Shown here piece after piece: positions 1 through 6,625 of a stretch of DNA of 11,066 nucleotides. The first letter of the stretch is position 1. Every line of letters begins with the position of its first letter. Below the pieces are notes generated by a model. The model was not told where the DNA came from. It did no database searches and saw only the letters and a program-made list of their open reading frames with translations. Origin of the DNA: Candidatus Bathyarchaeum sp. (GTDB lineage Archaea > Thermoproteota > Bathyarchaeia > Bathyarchaeales > Bathyarchaeaceae); contig SOJY01000164.1 of NCBI GenBank assembly GCA_004376385.1, forward strand, positions 1-11,066. Reading direction: 5' to 3'. The translations under genes were made by a program, and so were the position numbers.

Positions 1-688
1 TTTTTCTTCTGCTGTCCTCGCCTGGTTTCACTGTGTCTTCCACCAGCTTATATTGCCTCTCGTAAATGTGGCAGTTCTTGCTATGGAAAATGAGTTTGCC
101 AGTTCTGATGCCGAGTTTTCCTCTTCTGTTAATCTCTGAAACTAAAGCCTCGTTGAATAGTTGGATTCCAGCTATGTTCGCGGGCAATCCTGCGTAAGCG
201 TCCCATGACCTGAAGTAACATGTTAAATGCAGTTGATTATCCGATATTTCGGTGTCAATTATGCTCAAGCATGGAGGCTCATGTTTTCTATCCTCCACTA
301 AACTTTTCTTGATATCCTCTGGTAGCCGAATCACACAAGTCACTTGCCGGTCTCTCCTCTCCTCCACATACCTCTTAACAGCCTCTTCCACCTGATCAAC
401 CGGCTCCCTCATCCGGCTTCCATACGTGTACGTTTCATCATCGATTGCTCCGGACCACAGATACTTCAGGGCATACCACTGAACATACTTCATGTCACAG
501 GGAGCCATAAAATCAACGAGAGGACGATTCGCAGGATTAGTAATCTCTATACTCAGGTTCAGCTTCTTTGTCTCGGAAGCTTCAGAGCCATACCCAACCT
601 CAAAACGGTCTCCATTGTACCAAATTTCATTCAGAACCTTGTACCACGCATCCGGACAATCAAAAGCCTTAATCACAGCATACTTCAA
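1..688 (-). CDS. thyA: Thymidylate synthase, archaeal ThyA type (3' end cut by window edge)
   Basis: Thymidylate synthase makes dTMP from dUMP, with a methylene-folate or methylene-tetrahydropterin as one-carbon donor. The minus strand reads open for 229 residues from a TTG codon at 688 to the window edge. Visible motifs follow the family order: an Arg-containing loop YGSRMREPVDQ (about 89-99) for dUMP phosphate, the catalytic cysteine in EPPCL (C140), FRSWDAYAGLPANIAG (159-174) holding the Arg-Ser, Asp163 and Asn171 that correspond to E. coli R166/S167, D169 and N177, and FHSKNCHIYE (201-210) with the His/Tyr pair that binds the dUMP sugar. At 229 residues it is near full length for the archaeal family, so probably only a short C-terminus is missing. 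The TTG start is the only reasonable one: a stop lies four codons upstream in frame, and a GAGG sequence sits about 7 bases before TTG. It lies 51 bases downstream of mgsA on the same strand. Family call is confident; which pterin donor it uses cannot be read from sequence. Confidence 0.93.
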   Translation of the reverse strand, partial: MKYAVIKAFDCPDAWYKVLNEIWYNGDRFEVGYGSEASETKKLNLSIEITNPANRPLVDFMAPCDMKYVQWYALKYLWSGAIDDETYTYGSRMREPVDQVEEAVKRYVEERRDRQVTCVIRLPEDIKKSLVEDRKHEPPCLSIIDTEISDNQLHLTCYFRSWDAYAGLPANIAGIQLFNEALVSEINRRGKLGIRTGKLIFHSKNCHIYERQYKLVEDTVKPGEDSRRK

Positions 689-739
689 CAGAAATCCTCA
701 CGCCTGCCTTACTAACTATCAAACAACCAACTATAATTG

Positions 740-1207
740 TTAATCGATTGATCCACCTATTCGGCGTTGCCTGTAATTTTCGTAGTCTGGTATGATCCTG
801 TCATATTCTTTATCCATTAGAGTTGACGAAACCATGAAATCGGCAGTGGAGCGGTTACATGCCACGGGAATGTTCCACACCACAGCCATACGCAAAAGAG
901 CCTTCACGTCAGGATCATGAGGAAGAGACTCAAGCGGATCCCAGAAGAAAATCAGAAAATCAATTTCACCATTTGCAACCTTGGCTCCAATCTGCATATC
1001 CCCACCCAAAGGACCACTCTTAAGCTTAGTTACCTCCAAGCCTGCCTTTTCGATAATCTTTCCTGTAGTTCCAGTTGCATAAAGCTCATGCAAACTCAAA
1101 AGATACTTGTTAAACTTCACCCACTCCAACAAATCTTCCTTCTTGTGATCATGAGCAACCAAGGCAATCCTCTTTCTTTTTCTCATCAAAACCTTTTCAC
1201 CATTCAT
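740..1207 (-). CDS. mgsA: Methylglyoxal synthase
   Basis: MgsA (EC 4.2.3.3) eliminates phosphate from dihydroxyacetone phosphate to give methylglyoxal, a cytosolic bypass of lower glycolysis. The 155-residue protein aligns by eye almost position for position with E. coli MgsA (about 152 residues): IALVAHDHKKEDLLEW (14-29) with H19, D20 and K23; ATGTTG (44-49) phosphate loop; SGPLGGDMQIG (64-74) with the catalytic Asp70; FFWDPL with D90; PHDPDVKALLR (96-106) with H97 and D100; and NIPVACNRSTADF (112-124). One difference is Met71 where E. coli has Gln in GGDQQ. The ATG at 1207 is preferred because GGTGA lies 6 bases upstream; an alternative ATG at 1186 would remove seven residues not needed for the fold. 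The gene lies 77 bases after the radical SAM gene and 51 bases before thyA, all on the same strand. MgsA is mostly known from bacteria, so transfer is possible, but no flanking mobile element is seen. Confidence 0.95.
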   Translation of the reverse strand: MNGEKVLMRKRKRIALVAHDHKKEDLLEWVKFNKYLLSLHELYATGTTGKIIEKAGLEVTKLKSGPLGGDMQIGAKVANGEIDFLIFFWDPLESLPHDPDVKALLRMAVVWNIPVACNRSTADFMVSSTLMDKEYDRIIPDYENYRQRRIGGSID

Positions 1208-1284
1208 TCTTCTTCACCATTTCCCAACAACACATTATTATCGAACCCAAAAAGAAAAGATTTACGGACCTTTACTTAGTAACG

Positions 1285-3402
1285 TCATTTTTTGCTGTTG
1301 TTGCTTTCCAAGCGATACGCCTTCGGCTGATAAATGCACCATGGATCCTCTGCCAAGTAATCGCCCTGCATTTCTGTTGGCTCATGCAGAGCGCCACAAA
1401 AGTCCATATGTTCTGTAGGTACACCGTATGCCCTAGCGCGGCATCCTCCACACACATCACGATATTCACATAACCCGCATTTTCCCTTCAACTGGTCAAA
1501 GTCACGCAGAGCCTTGAAAACCTCAGAGTTAAACCAAATATCCTTAAAGGATCTTTCACGGATGTTCCCAAGACTAACCGGCATGTAAGGACAAGGAGTA
1601 ACCTCCCCCGACGGATAGATACGACAGTAATACAGGCCAGCCATGCAGCCTCGAACCCAACGCGACATGTCAACTCCCTGCTCTTTAGCAACCCGCATAA
1701 ACTGAGGAGCACATGAAGGCTTCACATTCAGTTTATACTTTGTAGTTTTGGCTAGCGTACTCGTAATCATGTCTTCATACATTCTCGGCGTTATGTCCTC
1801 GATGTCGGTTCCTCTTCCTGTGGGCACCAAAAAGAACAAGTGAAAGTTGTCAACGCCCAAGTCTTCCACCATCGCCATTATGTCATCCACTTCATCATAG
1901 TTCTGTCGCGTCACTGTGCTGTTAACCTGAACCTGTATGCCCGCCTTTTTGAGGGCTTTTATGGCGTTCACGGCATGTCCCCAGCAGCCCTTAACGCCGC
2001 GGAACTCGTCATGCCGCTCGGGTATGCTCGAATCTAAACTAACCGCAACAGTCCACATTCCCGCGTCTTTGAGTCTTCTAGCAACTTCGTCGTCGATGAG
2101 CATCCCATTGCTTCCCATCCCCATCCTTAAACCGCGGTCTGCACCGTATCGAATGATTTCGTAGATGTCCTCTCTCAGCAGAGGCTCGCCGCCACTCAGT
2201 ATTAGTAGAGGTCTGCTGACTTCAGTGATCTGGTGAATAAGCATCTTCGCCGCGTCAGTGCTTAACTCATCCACTAAATTCGTCTCGTTAGCGTTGATGT
2301 AACAGTGTGAGCACTTCAAATTACACCTTAATGTTACGTTCCAAGAGACAACCAATGGAACATACTTCTCTGTAGTTTGCGTGGCTGAAGTGGGGGCGAT
2401 CCTGATCTGGAATTCACATTTCCCGTCAGTAGCCATTCTCAGCGGTTGGGAAACGCCTACAGGAAAGGGAATGAACTTTTCGAACATGGATTGGGCATGT
2501 GACTTGCAGAAGTTCTTACAGAAAAGCTGAGATGTTTCACTTTTTGTGCCCATTTCTGTTTCCATATATTTGTGGCTTCCATAGATTGGGCAATTCAAGA
2601 ATCGCATATATCCTCCCAAGTTCTTCATGTCCATCTTGAGCTCGATGAAGTGGTCACTAAGCATCAGTTTCTGCAGTTTTTCTTTTGGTATTCCAACCTT
2701 TAGGCTAACGTTGAAGGCGGAGTCAACTGTTTCATCACCGAACTTCTTTTGCACGCGACCCATAGTTTCCGCAATCCGTTCTACCCCAAAATCTTTGGCT
2801 AATTGCTCCACAATCAAGAAACCCTTCATTGTCTCGTATTCTTGCCGCAAACGCATCTCAATAATCTGCTCGGTCCAATCAAGAAACAACTTCTGGACAC
2901 TATCTTTGGCTCCGACATTTTTTCTGTCAAGCAGGTCCTCGACCTTTTTTGTCTCTTCACTTAATCTCATGAAAAGGCGAATCTTTTCTTCGACGCCAAG
3001 AGCTGGCTTCTTAACAGCCATCACAACATTGGCGTCTAACTCTATAATGCCTTCCAACAGCTCCTTAACGTCGGAAACGAAATCACTGTAAAACCTCCAC
3101 AGCCCCCCCTCTACAGAAGGAGCATCAACTCCCAATTCTTCAAGGATCACCCGTGATTCTGCGGACATTTTGCTTATCATAGCCATGTGATACAGCAATG
3201 ATCCTTCCATGCCCGCATCACTGTTTTTGCCAGAGGAACCGTGGAAGACATCGTCAACTAATCGTTTTGCTGTTTCAAAGTCTCCGGAAGCTACAGCTTC
3301 TGAAGCATTATCTGTCTTTCTTTTTCTTTCCTTCAGTAGAAGAGCCCATTTGTGGCAATGCGCTTCATCAAATTTCGTTAAAGCTAGCCTCTCCGTTCGC
3401 AA
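1285..3402 (-). CDS. Large radical SAM/SPASM protein, AhbC/AhbD/NirJ-like, with extra N-terminal domain
   Basis: This 705-residue protein has two parts. Residues about 345-705 are a radical SAM enzyme: the [4Fe-4S]/SAM motif CNLKCSHC (C360, C364, C367), the GGEP motif (404-407), and a SPASM-type cysteine-rich end (C564, C586, C593, C604, C642, C645, C651, C654, C669, C689) that could hold two auxiliary clusters. The closing stretch CGGCRARAYG ... GDYLAEDPWCIY is typical of the haem-biosynthesis radical SAM proteins AhbC/AhbD/NirJ; family members of that group are usually nearer 350-400 residues. Residues 1-340 are additional: a helical region, then a section (about 225-335) resembling the aminothiazoline-carboxylate hydrolase-like fold, with C271, C295, C299 and C329. 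The start used is TTG at 3402. It has no Shine-Dalgarno, but a TATA-like element lies at the distance expected for a nearly leaderless transcript. No other haem-synthesis gene is in the window, so the substrate is unknown. Radical SAM assignment is certain, AhbD-like moderately so. Confidence 0.85.
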   Translation of the reverse strand: MRTERLALTKFDEAHCHKWALLLKERKRKTDNASEAVASGDFETAKRLVDDVFHGSSGKNSDAGMEGSLLYHMAMISKMSAESRVILEELGVDAPSVEGGLWRFYSDFVSDVKELLEGIIELDANVVMAVKKPALGVEEKIRLFMRLSEETKKVEDLLDRKNVGAKDSVQKLFLDWTEQIIEMRLRQEYETMKGFLIVEQLAKDFGVERIAETMGRVQKKFGDETVDSAFNVSLKVGIPKEKLQKLMLSDHFIELKMDMKNLGGYMRFLNCPIYGSHKYMETEMGTKSETSQLFCKNFCKSHAQSMFEKFIPFPVGVSQPLRMATDGKCEFQIRIAPTSATQTTEKYVPLVVSWNVTLRCNLKCSHCYINANETNLVDELSTDAAKMLIHQITEVSRPLLILSGGEPLLREDIYEIIRYGADRGLRMGMGSNGMLIDDEVARRLKDAGMWTVAVSLDSSIPERHDEFRGVKGCWGHAVNAIKALKKAGIQVQVNSTVTRQNYDEVDDIMAMVEDLGVDNFHLFFLVPTGRGTDIEDITPRMYEDMITSTLAKTTKYKLNVKPSCAPQFMRVAKEQGVDMSRWVRGCMAGLYYCRIYPSGEVTPCPYMPVSLGNIRERSFKDIWFNSEVFKALRDFDQLKGKCGLCEYRDVCGGCRARAYGVPTEHMDFCGALHEPTEMQGDYLAEDPWCIYQPKAYRLESNNSKK

Positions 3403-3428
3403 TTTAATAGCATAAAAGCAATAAAAGG

Positions 3429-3438
3429 TTATTAAATT
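3429..3438 (-). promoter_or_regulatory. Putative TATA box of the radical SAM gene
   Basis: On the minus strand this reads AATTTAATAA. Its centre lies about 30 bases upstream of the TTG start at 3402, which predicts a transcript starting within a few bases of that codon. This fits the lack of a ribosome binding site there. The BRE position is not convincing and the whole region is AT-rich, so confidence is modest. Confidence 0.4.
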
Positions 3439-3661
3439 ATCTGGATTTTCAGAATATTTCAGTGTGCGGCTTCAAAGTTAATATTTAATTTGTTTGTCCT
3501 TTCTCTCTGCCTCAATTCTTCCGTGACTTTACGACATGACATAATTGTTTATTTTTTTAACTGAATCATACATCACAGTTCATTTATAAAACTGCATCAA
3601 GAATCTTTTTATGGTTCAAATTTTTCTTTTTTGTGGAAATAGTTCTTTTTTTACGGGTTTT

Positions 3662-3675
3662 CGAAAGATAAATAA
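3662..3675 (+). promoter_or_regulatory. Putative BRE/TATA promoter of the cdh operon
   Basis: CGAAAG (3662-3667) directly followed by ATAAATAA (3668-3675) resembles the archaeal BRE plus TATA arrangement. Transcription would start near 3698, giving a leader of about 25 bases that contains the GAGGT Shine-Dalgarno (3712-3716) of cdhA. It is better placed than the stronger TATA-like sequence at 3583-3590, which would give a leader of about 110 bases passing through T-tracts. Confidence 0.5.
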
Positions 3676-3724
3676 GCTTCAAAATCAGTGAATAATTTCA
3701 AACTGAAACTAGAGGTAGCTTAAA

Positions 3725-6070
3725 TTGGCTAAGAAAGGTTTAGTTGTTAAAGTAAAAGAACTGAAAACAAATATTGCTGTTGTAAAGGGTCTTGAAGTGT
3801 CCATTGGCAAGATTGTCGATGACACTTGGGAAGAACCTGAAGGTCCAACTCCTTTTCCATCAATGACTGATTTGAGAGATTGGGACTTCAAGCTTCTGCA
3901 ACGATACAAACCATTTTATCTGCCCTTCTGTGACGTCTGCTGTCTATGTACATTCGGAAAATGTGACCTGTCAGGAGACAAACGAGGGGCCTGTGGATTA
4001 AACATGGCTGCTCAGTCGTCGAGGATTGTTCTCCTTGCCTGCTGTATTGGAGCTGCCACCCACACAGCCCACGCCCGACACTTAATTCATCACCTGATAG
4101 AGAAACATGGAAGAAACTTCCCCCTTGACCAAGGAGGCTTAAACATAGACATAGAAGCGCCCGTAACCCGTCTAGTCTGTGGCATCAGACCTAAAACCCT
4201 CAAGGATTTGGAGGATGCCGTGGAGTGGGCCGAAGAACAAGTTACACACTGTCTTTCAGCTACACACACTGGACAAGAAGGAAGTAACCTTGACTTTGAG
4301 TCAAAAGCTTTCCATGTTGGAATGGCTGATCAAGTTGGAATGGAAATCGCGGATTTAGCCCAGATTTCGGTTTACAATTTTCCAAAAGCTGATCCTGAAG
4401 CTCCACTTGTAGAATTGGGCTTCGGAGCAGCAGACGTCAAAAAACCAACAATTCTTGTAATTGGTCACAACGTTCCGTCTAGCGTTGGAATAATTGATTA
4501 CCTGACGAAAAAGAAGCTCTTGGGTAAAGTCGAAGTCGTTGGAATATGTTGTACAGCCATAGACTTAACTAGGTACAGTACCGCGGCTAAGATAGTTGGT
4601 CCCATTTCTTGGCAACTAAAATACATCAGAAGTGGACTAGCTGACCTTATTGTCGTTGACGAACAATGTATCAGAGCAGACGCTTTGGAAGAAGCACAAA
4701 AAGTCAAGACTCCTGTAATTGCTTCAAGCCCCAAAAATTGTTTGGGTCTCGAAAACAGTACTGATAAACCCGCAAACGAACTCATATCAAAATTAGTTGA
4801 AGGCAAGGTTCCTGGAGTGCTTATATTTGACCCAGAAAAGGTTGGAGAAGTTGCTGTTGAAAGTGTTATGGCTGTTGCCCCGAAACGAAACAAGTTCAGT
4901 ATAATTCCAGAGATAGACGAGATAATTGCGGCAGGTAAAGCATGCAGCGGATGTAATGAATGTATTCGAGCATGTCCAAATAACCAGCCTATCCCTGAAG
5001 CAATGAAAGCAGCAGCTGAAGGCAACCTTAAACCCTTTGCTGAAATCTTCGATAACTGTGTAGGATGCGCTCGCTGTGACAGTGCATGTCCCAAAGATTT
5101 CCCTCTCCACAGCTTCATGATAAAAGCAGGAGAAGACAAATCATTGAGCGAAAAATTCATGATGCGCTCTGGACGAGGCGCTATCCAAGACATAGAGATA
5201 CGAAACGTTGGAGGCCCCATAGTTCTCGGTGAAATTCCTGGAATCGTGGCCTTAGTGGGATGTGCCAATTATCCTGATGGCAACGAAGCAGTTGCAGAAA
5301 TCGCTGAAGAATTCGCTAAACGCAGGTACATTGTTGTCCTCTCCGGATGTGCAGCTATGTCCGCAGCCATGGTAAAAGACGAAGAAGGAAAAACCATTTA
5401 CGAGAAATATCCTGGCGGATTTGAAGCTGGAGGCGTCCTAAATGTGGGTTCATGTGTAGCTAACCCCCACATAGCAGGAGCAGCAATCAAAGTCGCAAGC
5501 ATCTTCGCAAAACGGAACATACGAGCCAATTACGAGGAAATCGCTGATTACATCCACAACCGAGTTGGAGCCGTTGGACTCGCTTGGGGAGCCATGTCCC
5601 AGAAGGCAGCGTCAATAGCTGCTGGTTTCTGGAGGCTTGGAGTGCCTGTAATCGTTGGTCCGCATGGATCCAAGTATAGGCGTATGCTTCTTGGAAGAAA
5701 AGACAAAAAGGAAGATTGGTACGTATACGACGCCAGAACAGGCGACAAAGTTTACACAGGTCCAACCCCTGAGCACCTATTCACTACTGCTGAAACTAAG
5801 GAAGAAGCAATTGTGATGATAGCAAAGCTCTGCATGAGACCTAACGACACTACTAAAGGTCGCAGCATGAAGTTGACCCACTACATTGACCTGCACAAAC
5901 GCTACTATGGTGTTATGCCCGATGACGTACACCTGTATGTCCGAAACAAGATGGACATACCCATCACCATGAAACCTGAGGTCCTCAAAATCCTCGAAGA
6001 AAAGAATTGGAAGGAAACAAGAATTCCAGACCCAACTCTATTAAAAAGAATGATTAGGAAAAGAGGTTGA
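3725..6070 (+). CDS. cdhA: CO dehydrogenase/acetyl-CoA synthase alpha subunit (Ni-Fe-S CODH)
   Basis: CdhA carries the reversible CO2/CO reaction of the archaeal Wood-Ljungdahl carbonyl branch, as an alpha2epsilon2 module with CdhB. At 781 residues it is close to the methanogen subunit (about 800). Cysteines for the N-terminal clusters are in CDVCCLCTFGKCDLSGDKRGAC (C69-C90). H113, H116, H119 and H122 match the histidine proton path of bacterial CODH. The Ni-Fe-S C-cluster ligands are all present: H248 (GHNV), C276 (GICC), C315 (DEQC), C513 (VGCAN), C542 (SGCAA) and C577 (GSCVAN), with the catalytic Lys627 in MSQKA. Two ferredoxin-like motifs (C407/410/413/417 and C445/448/451/455) are the extra clusters that mark the archaeal form. 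The start is TTG at 3725, with GAGGT 8 bases upstream; the sequence MAKKGLVVK begins there. It is first in a tight five-gene operon and ends 5 bases before the ATG of cdhB. Confidence 0.98.
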   Translation: MAKKGLVVKVKELKTNIAVVKGLEVSIGKIVDDTWEEPEGPTPFPSMTDLRDWDFKLLQRYKPFYLPFCDVCCLCTFGKCDLSGDKRGACGLNMAAQSSRIVLLACCIGAATHTAHARHLIHHLIEKHGRNFPLDQGGLNIDIEAPVTRLVCGIRPKTLKDLEDAVEWAEEQVTHCLSATHTGQEGSNLDFESKAFHVGMADQVGMEIADLAQISVYNFPKADPEAPLVELGFGAADVKKPTILVIGHNVPSSVGIIDYLTKKKLLGKVEVVGICCTAIDLTRYSTAAKIVGPISWQLKYIRSGLADLIVVDEQCIRADALEEAQKVKTPVIASSPKNCLGLENSTDKPANELISKLVEGKVPGVLIFDPEKVGEVAVESVMAVAPKRNKFSIIPEIDEIIAAGKACSGCNECIRACPNNQPIPEAMKAAAEGNLKPFAEIFDNCVGCARCDSACPKDFPLHSFMIKAGEDKSLSEKFMMRSGRGAIQDIEIRNVGGPIVLGEIPGIVALVGCANYPDGNEAVAEIAEEFAKRRYIVVLSGCAAMSAAMVKDEEGKTIYEKYPGGFEAGGVLNVGSCVANPHIAGAAIKVASIFAKRNIRANYEEIADYIHNRVGAVGLAWGAMSQKAASIAAGFWRLGVPVIVGPHGSKYRRMLLGRKDKKEDWYVYDARTGDKVYTGPTPEHLFTTAETKEEAIVMIAKLCMRPNDTTKGRSMKLTHYIDLHKRYYGVMPDDVHLYVRNKMDIPITMKPEVLKILEEKNWKETRIPDPTLLKRMIRKRG

Positions 6071-6075
6071 TAAAA

Positions 6076-6621
6076 ATGAGCGCAAAAGCAGAACCTTGGC
6101 AAACAGCAGAGATTGCAGGACCAAAAAAGGCTCTTGTCATCACGAAACCTGAAGTAGCTGCGGCAATGATAAAACGGGCAAAACGCCCCATCCTCATTGT
6201 TGGGCATCTATCCACCAAAACTGACTCAGACACTGGCAAAATGATCGACTACACCATCCGCCTAAACAAAGCCACTGGTATCCCAGTTGTCGCCACCGCA
6301 CATACGATACGCGAATTTGTGAAACAAGGATTTCAACCAGCCGCCCAGATGTCCGCTATGGATATTGGCAACCGACTCAAAGACCCAACATGGAATGGCT
6401 TAGACGGAAAAGGTCCATATGATGTCGCACTGTTCATGGGACTACCATATTACATGGAGTTCGTGATCTTGTCTGGACTGAAGCACTTTGCCACAAATCT
6501 TAAGACCATTAGTTTAGACAAGTACTATGACCCCCATGCAAGTTGGTCTTTCCCAAACCTCAAAGTTGAGGAATGGACTCAAAGTTTTGAGACAATTATA
6601 AAAAAGTTAGGAGGAAATTAA
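6076..6621 (+). CDS. cdhB: CO dehydrogenase/acetyl-CoA synthase epsilon subunit
   Basis: CdhB is the small accessory subunit that binds CdhA in archaeal ACDS; it has a nucleotide-binding-like (DHS-type) fold and no metal centre, and its exact role (often proposed as electron transfer or FAD access) is unsettled. The 181-residue protein matches the family in length (about 170) and in hallmarks: an N-terminal PWQTAEIAGPKKA, the strand-loop RPILIVGHLS, GIPVVATAHT in the middle, and a C-terminus TISLDKYYDPHASWSFPNL. The ATG at 6076 is chosen over an in-frame TTG at 6067 that overlaps the cdhA stop, because GAGG in the end of cdhA (6063-6066) is suitably spaced for ATG. Its presence, with the ferredoxin motifs in CdhA, separates this complex from bacterial CODH/ACS. 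It is followed after 4 bases by cdhC. Confidence 0.95.
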   Translation: MSAKAEPWQTAEIAGPKKALVITKPEVAAAMIKRAKRPILIVGHLSTKTDSDTGKMIDYTIRLNKATGIPVVATAHTIREFVKQGFQPAAQMSAMDIGNRLKDPTWNGLDGKGPYDVALFMGLPYYMEFVILSGLKHFATNLKTISLDKYYDPHASWSFPNLKVEEWTQSFETIIKKLGGN

Positions 6622-6625
6622 AAGA

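Larger units (their letters stand above)
3403..3724. other. AT-rich divergent intergenic region
   Basis: This 322-base stretch separates the minus-strand radical SAM gene from the plus-strand cdh operon and must hold both promoters. It is strongly AT-rich, with several plus-strand T-tracts (3606-3610, 3621-3632, 3646-3652). I find no convincing small ORF, tRNA or riboswitch-like fold. Two plus-strand TATA-like sequences are present: TTTATAAA at 3583-3590 and ATAAATAA at 3668-3675, the second with a BRE-like CGAAAG directly before it. Confidence 0.6.

Noticed and set aside
344..715. 123-residue plus-strand open frame at the left edge
   Set aside because: It is antisense to thyA, whose motifs are unmistakable on the minus strand.
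1208..1284. Possible terminator or promoter between the radical SAM gene and mgsA
   Set aside because: The minus strand has a short T-rich run and a weak AT-rich stretch, but no clear hairpin, TATA box or BRE, so neither a break nor a new start can be claimed.
2627..3091. 154-residue plus-strand open frame opposite the radical SAM gene
   Set aside because: Low-complexity Ser/Phe/Leu-rich translation, antisense to the confident gene, with no promoter or ribosome binding site seen.
4498..5268. 256-residue minus-strand open frame inside cdhA
   Set aside because: It lies wholly antisense to a highly conserved enzyme with all metal ligands intact, and its translation shows no recognisable domain; it is a codon-usage shadow.
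6067..6075. TTG start for cdhB overlapping the cdhA stop
   Set aside because: The ATG three codons later has better Shine-Dalgarno spacing and is the stronger start codon.
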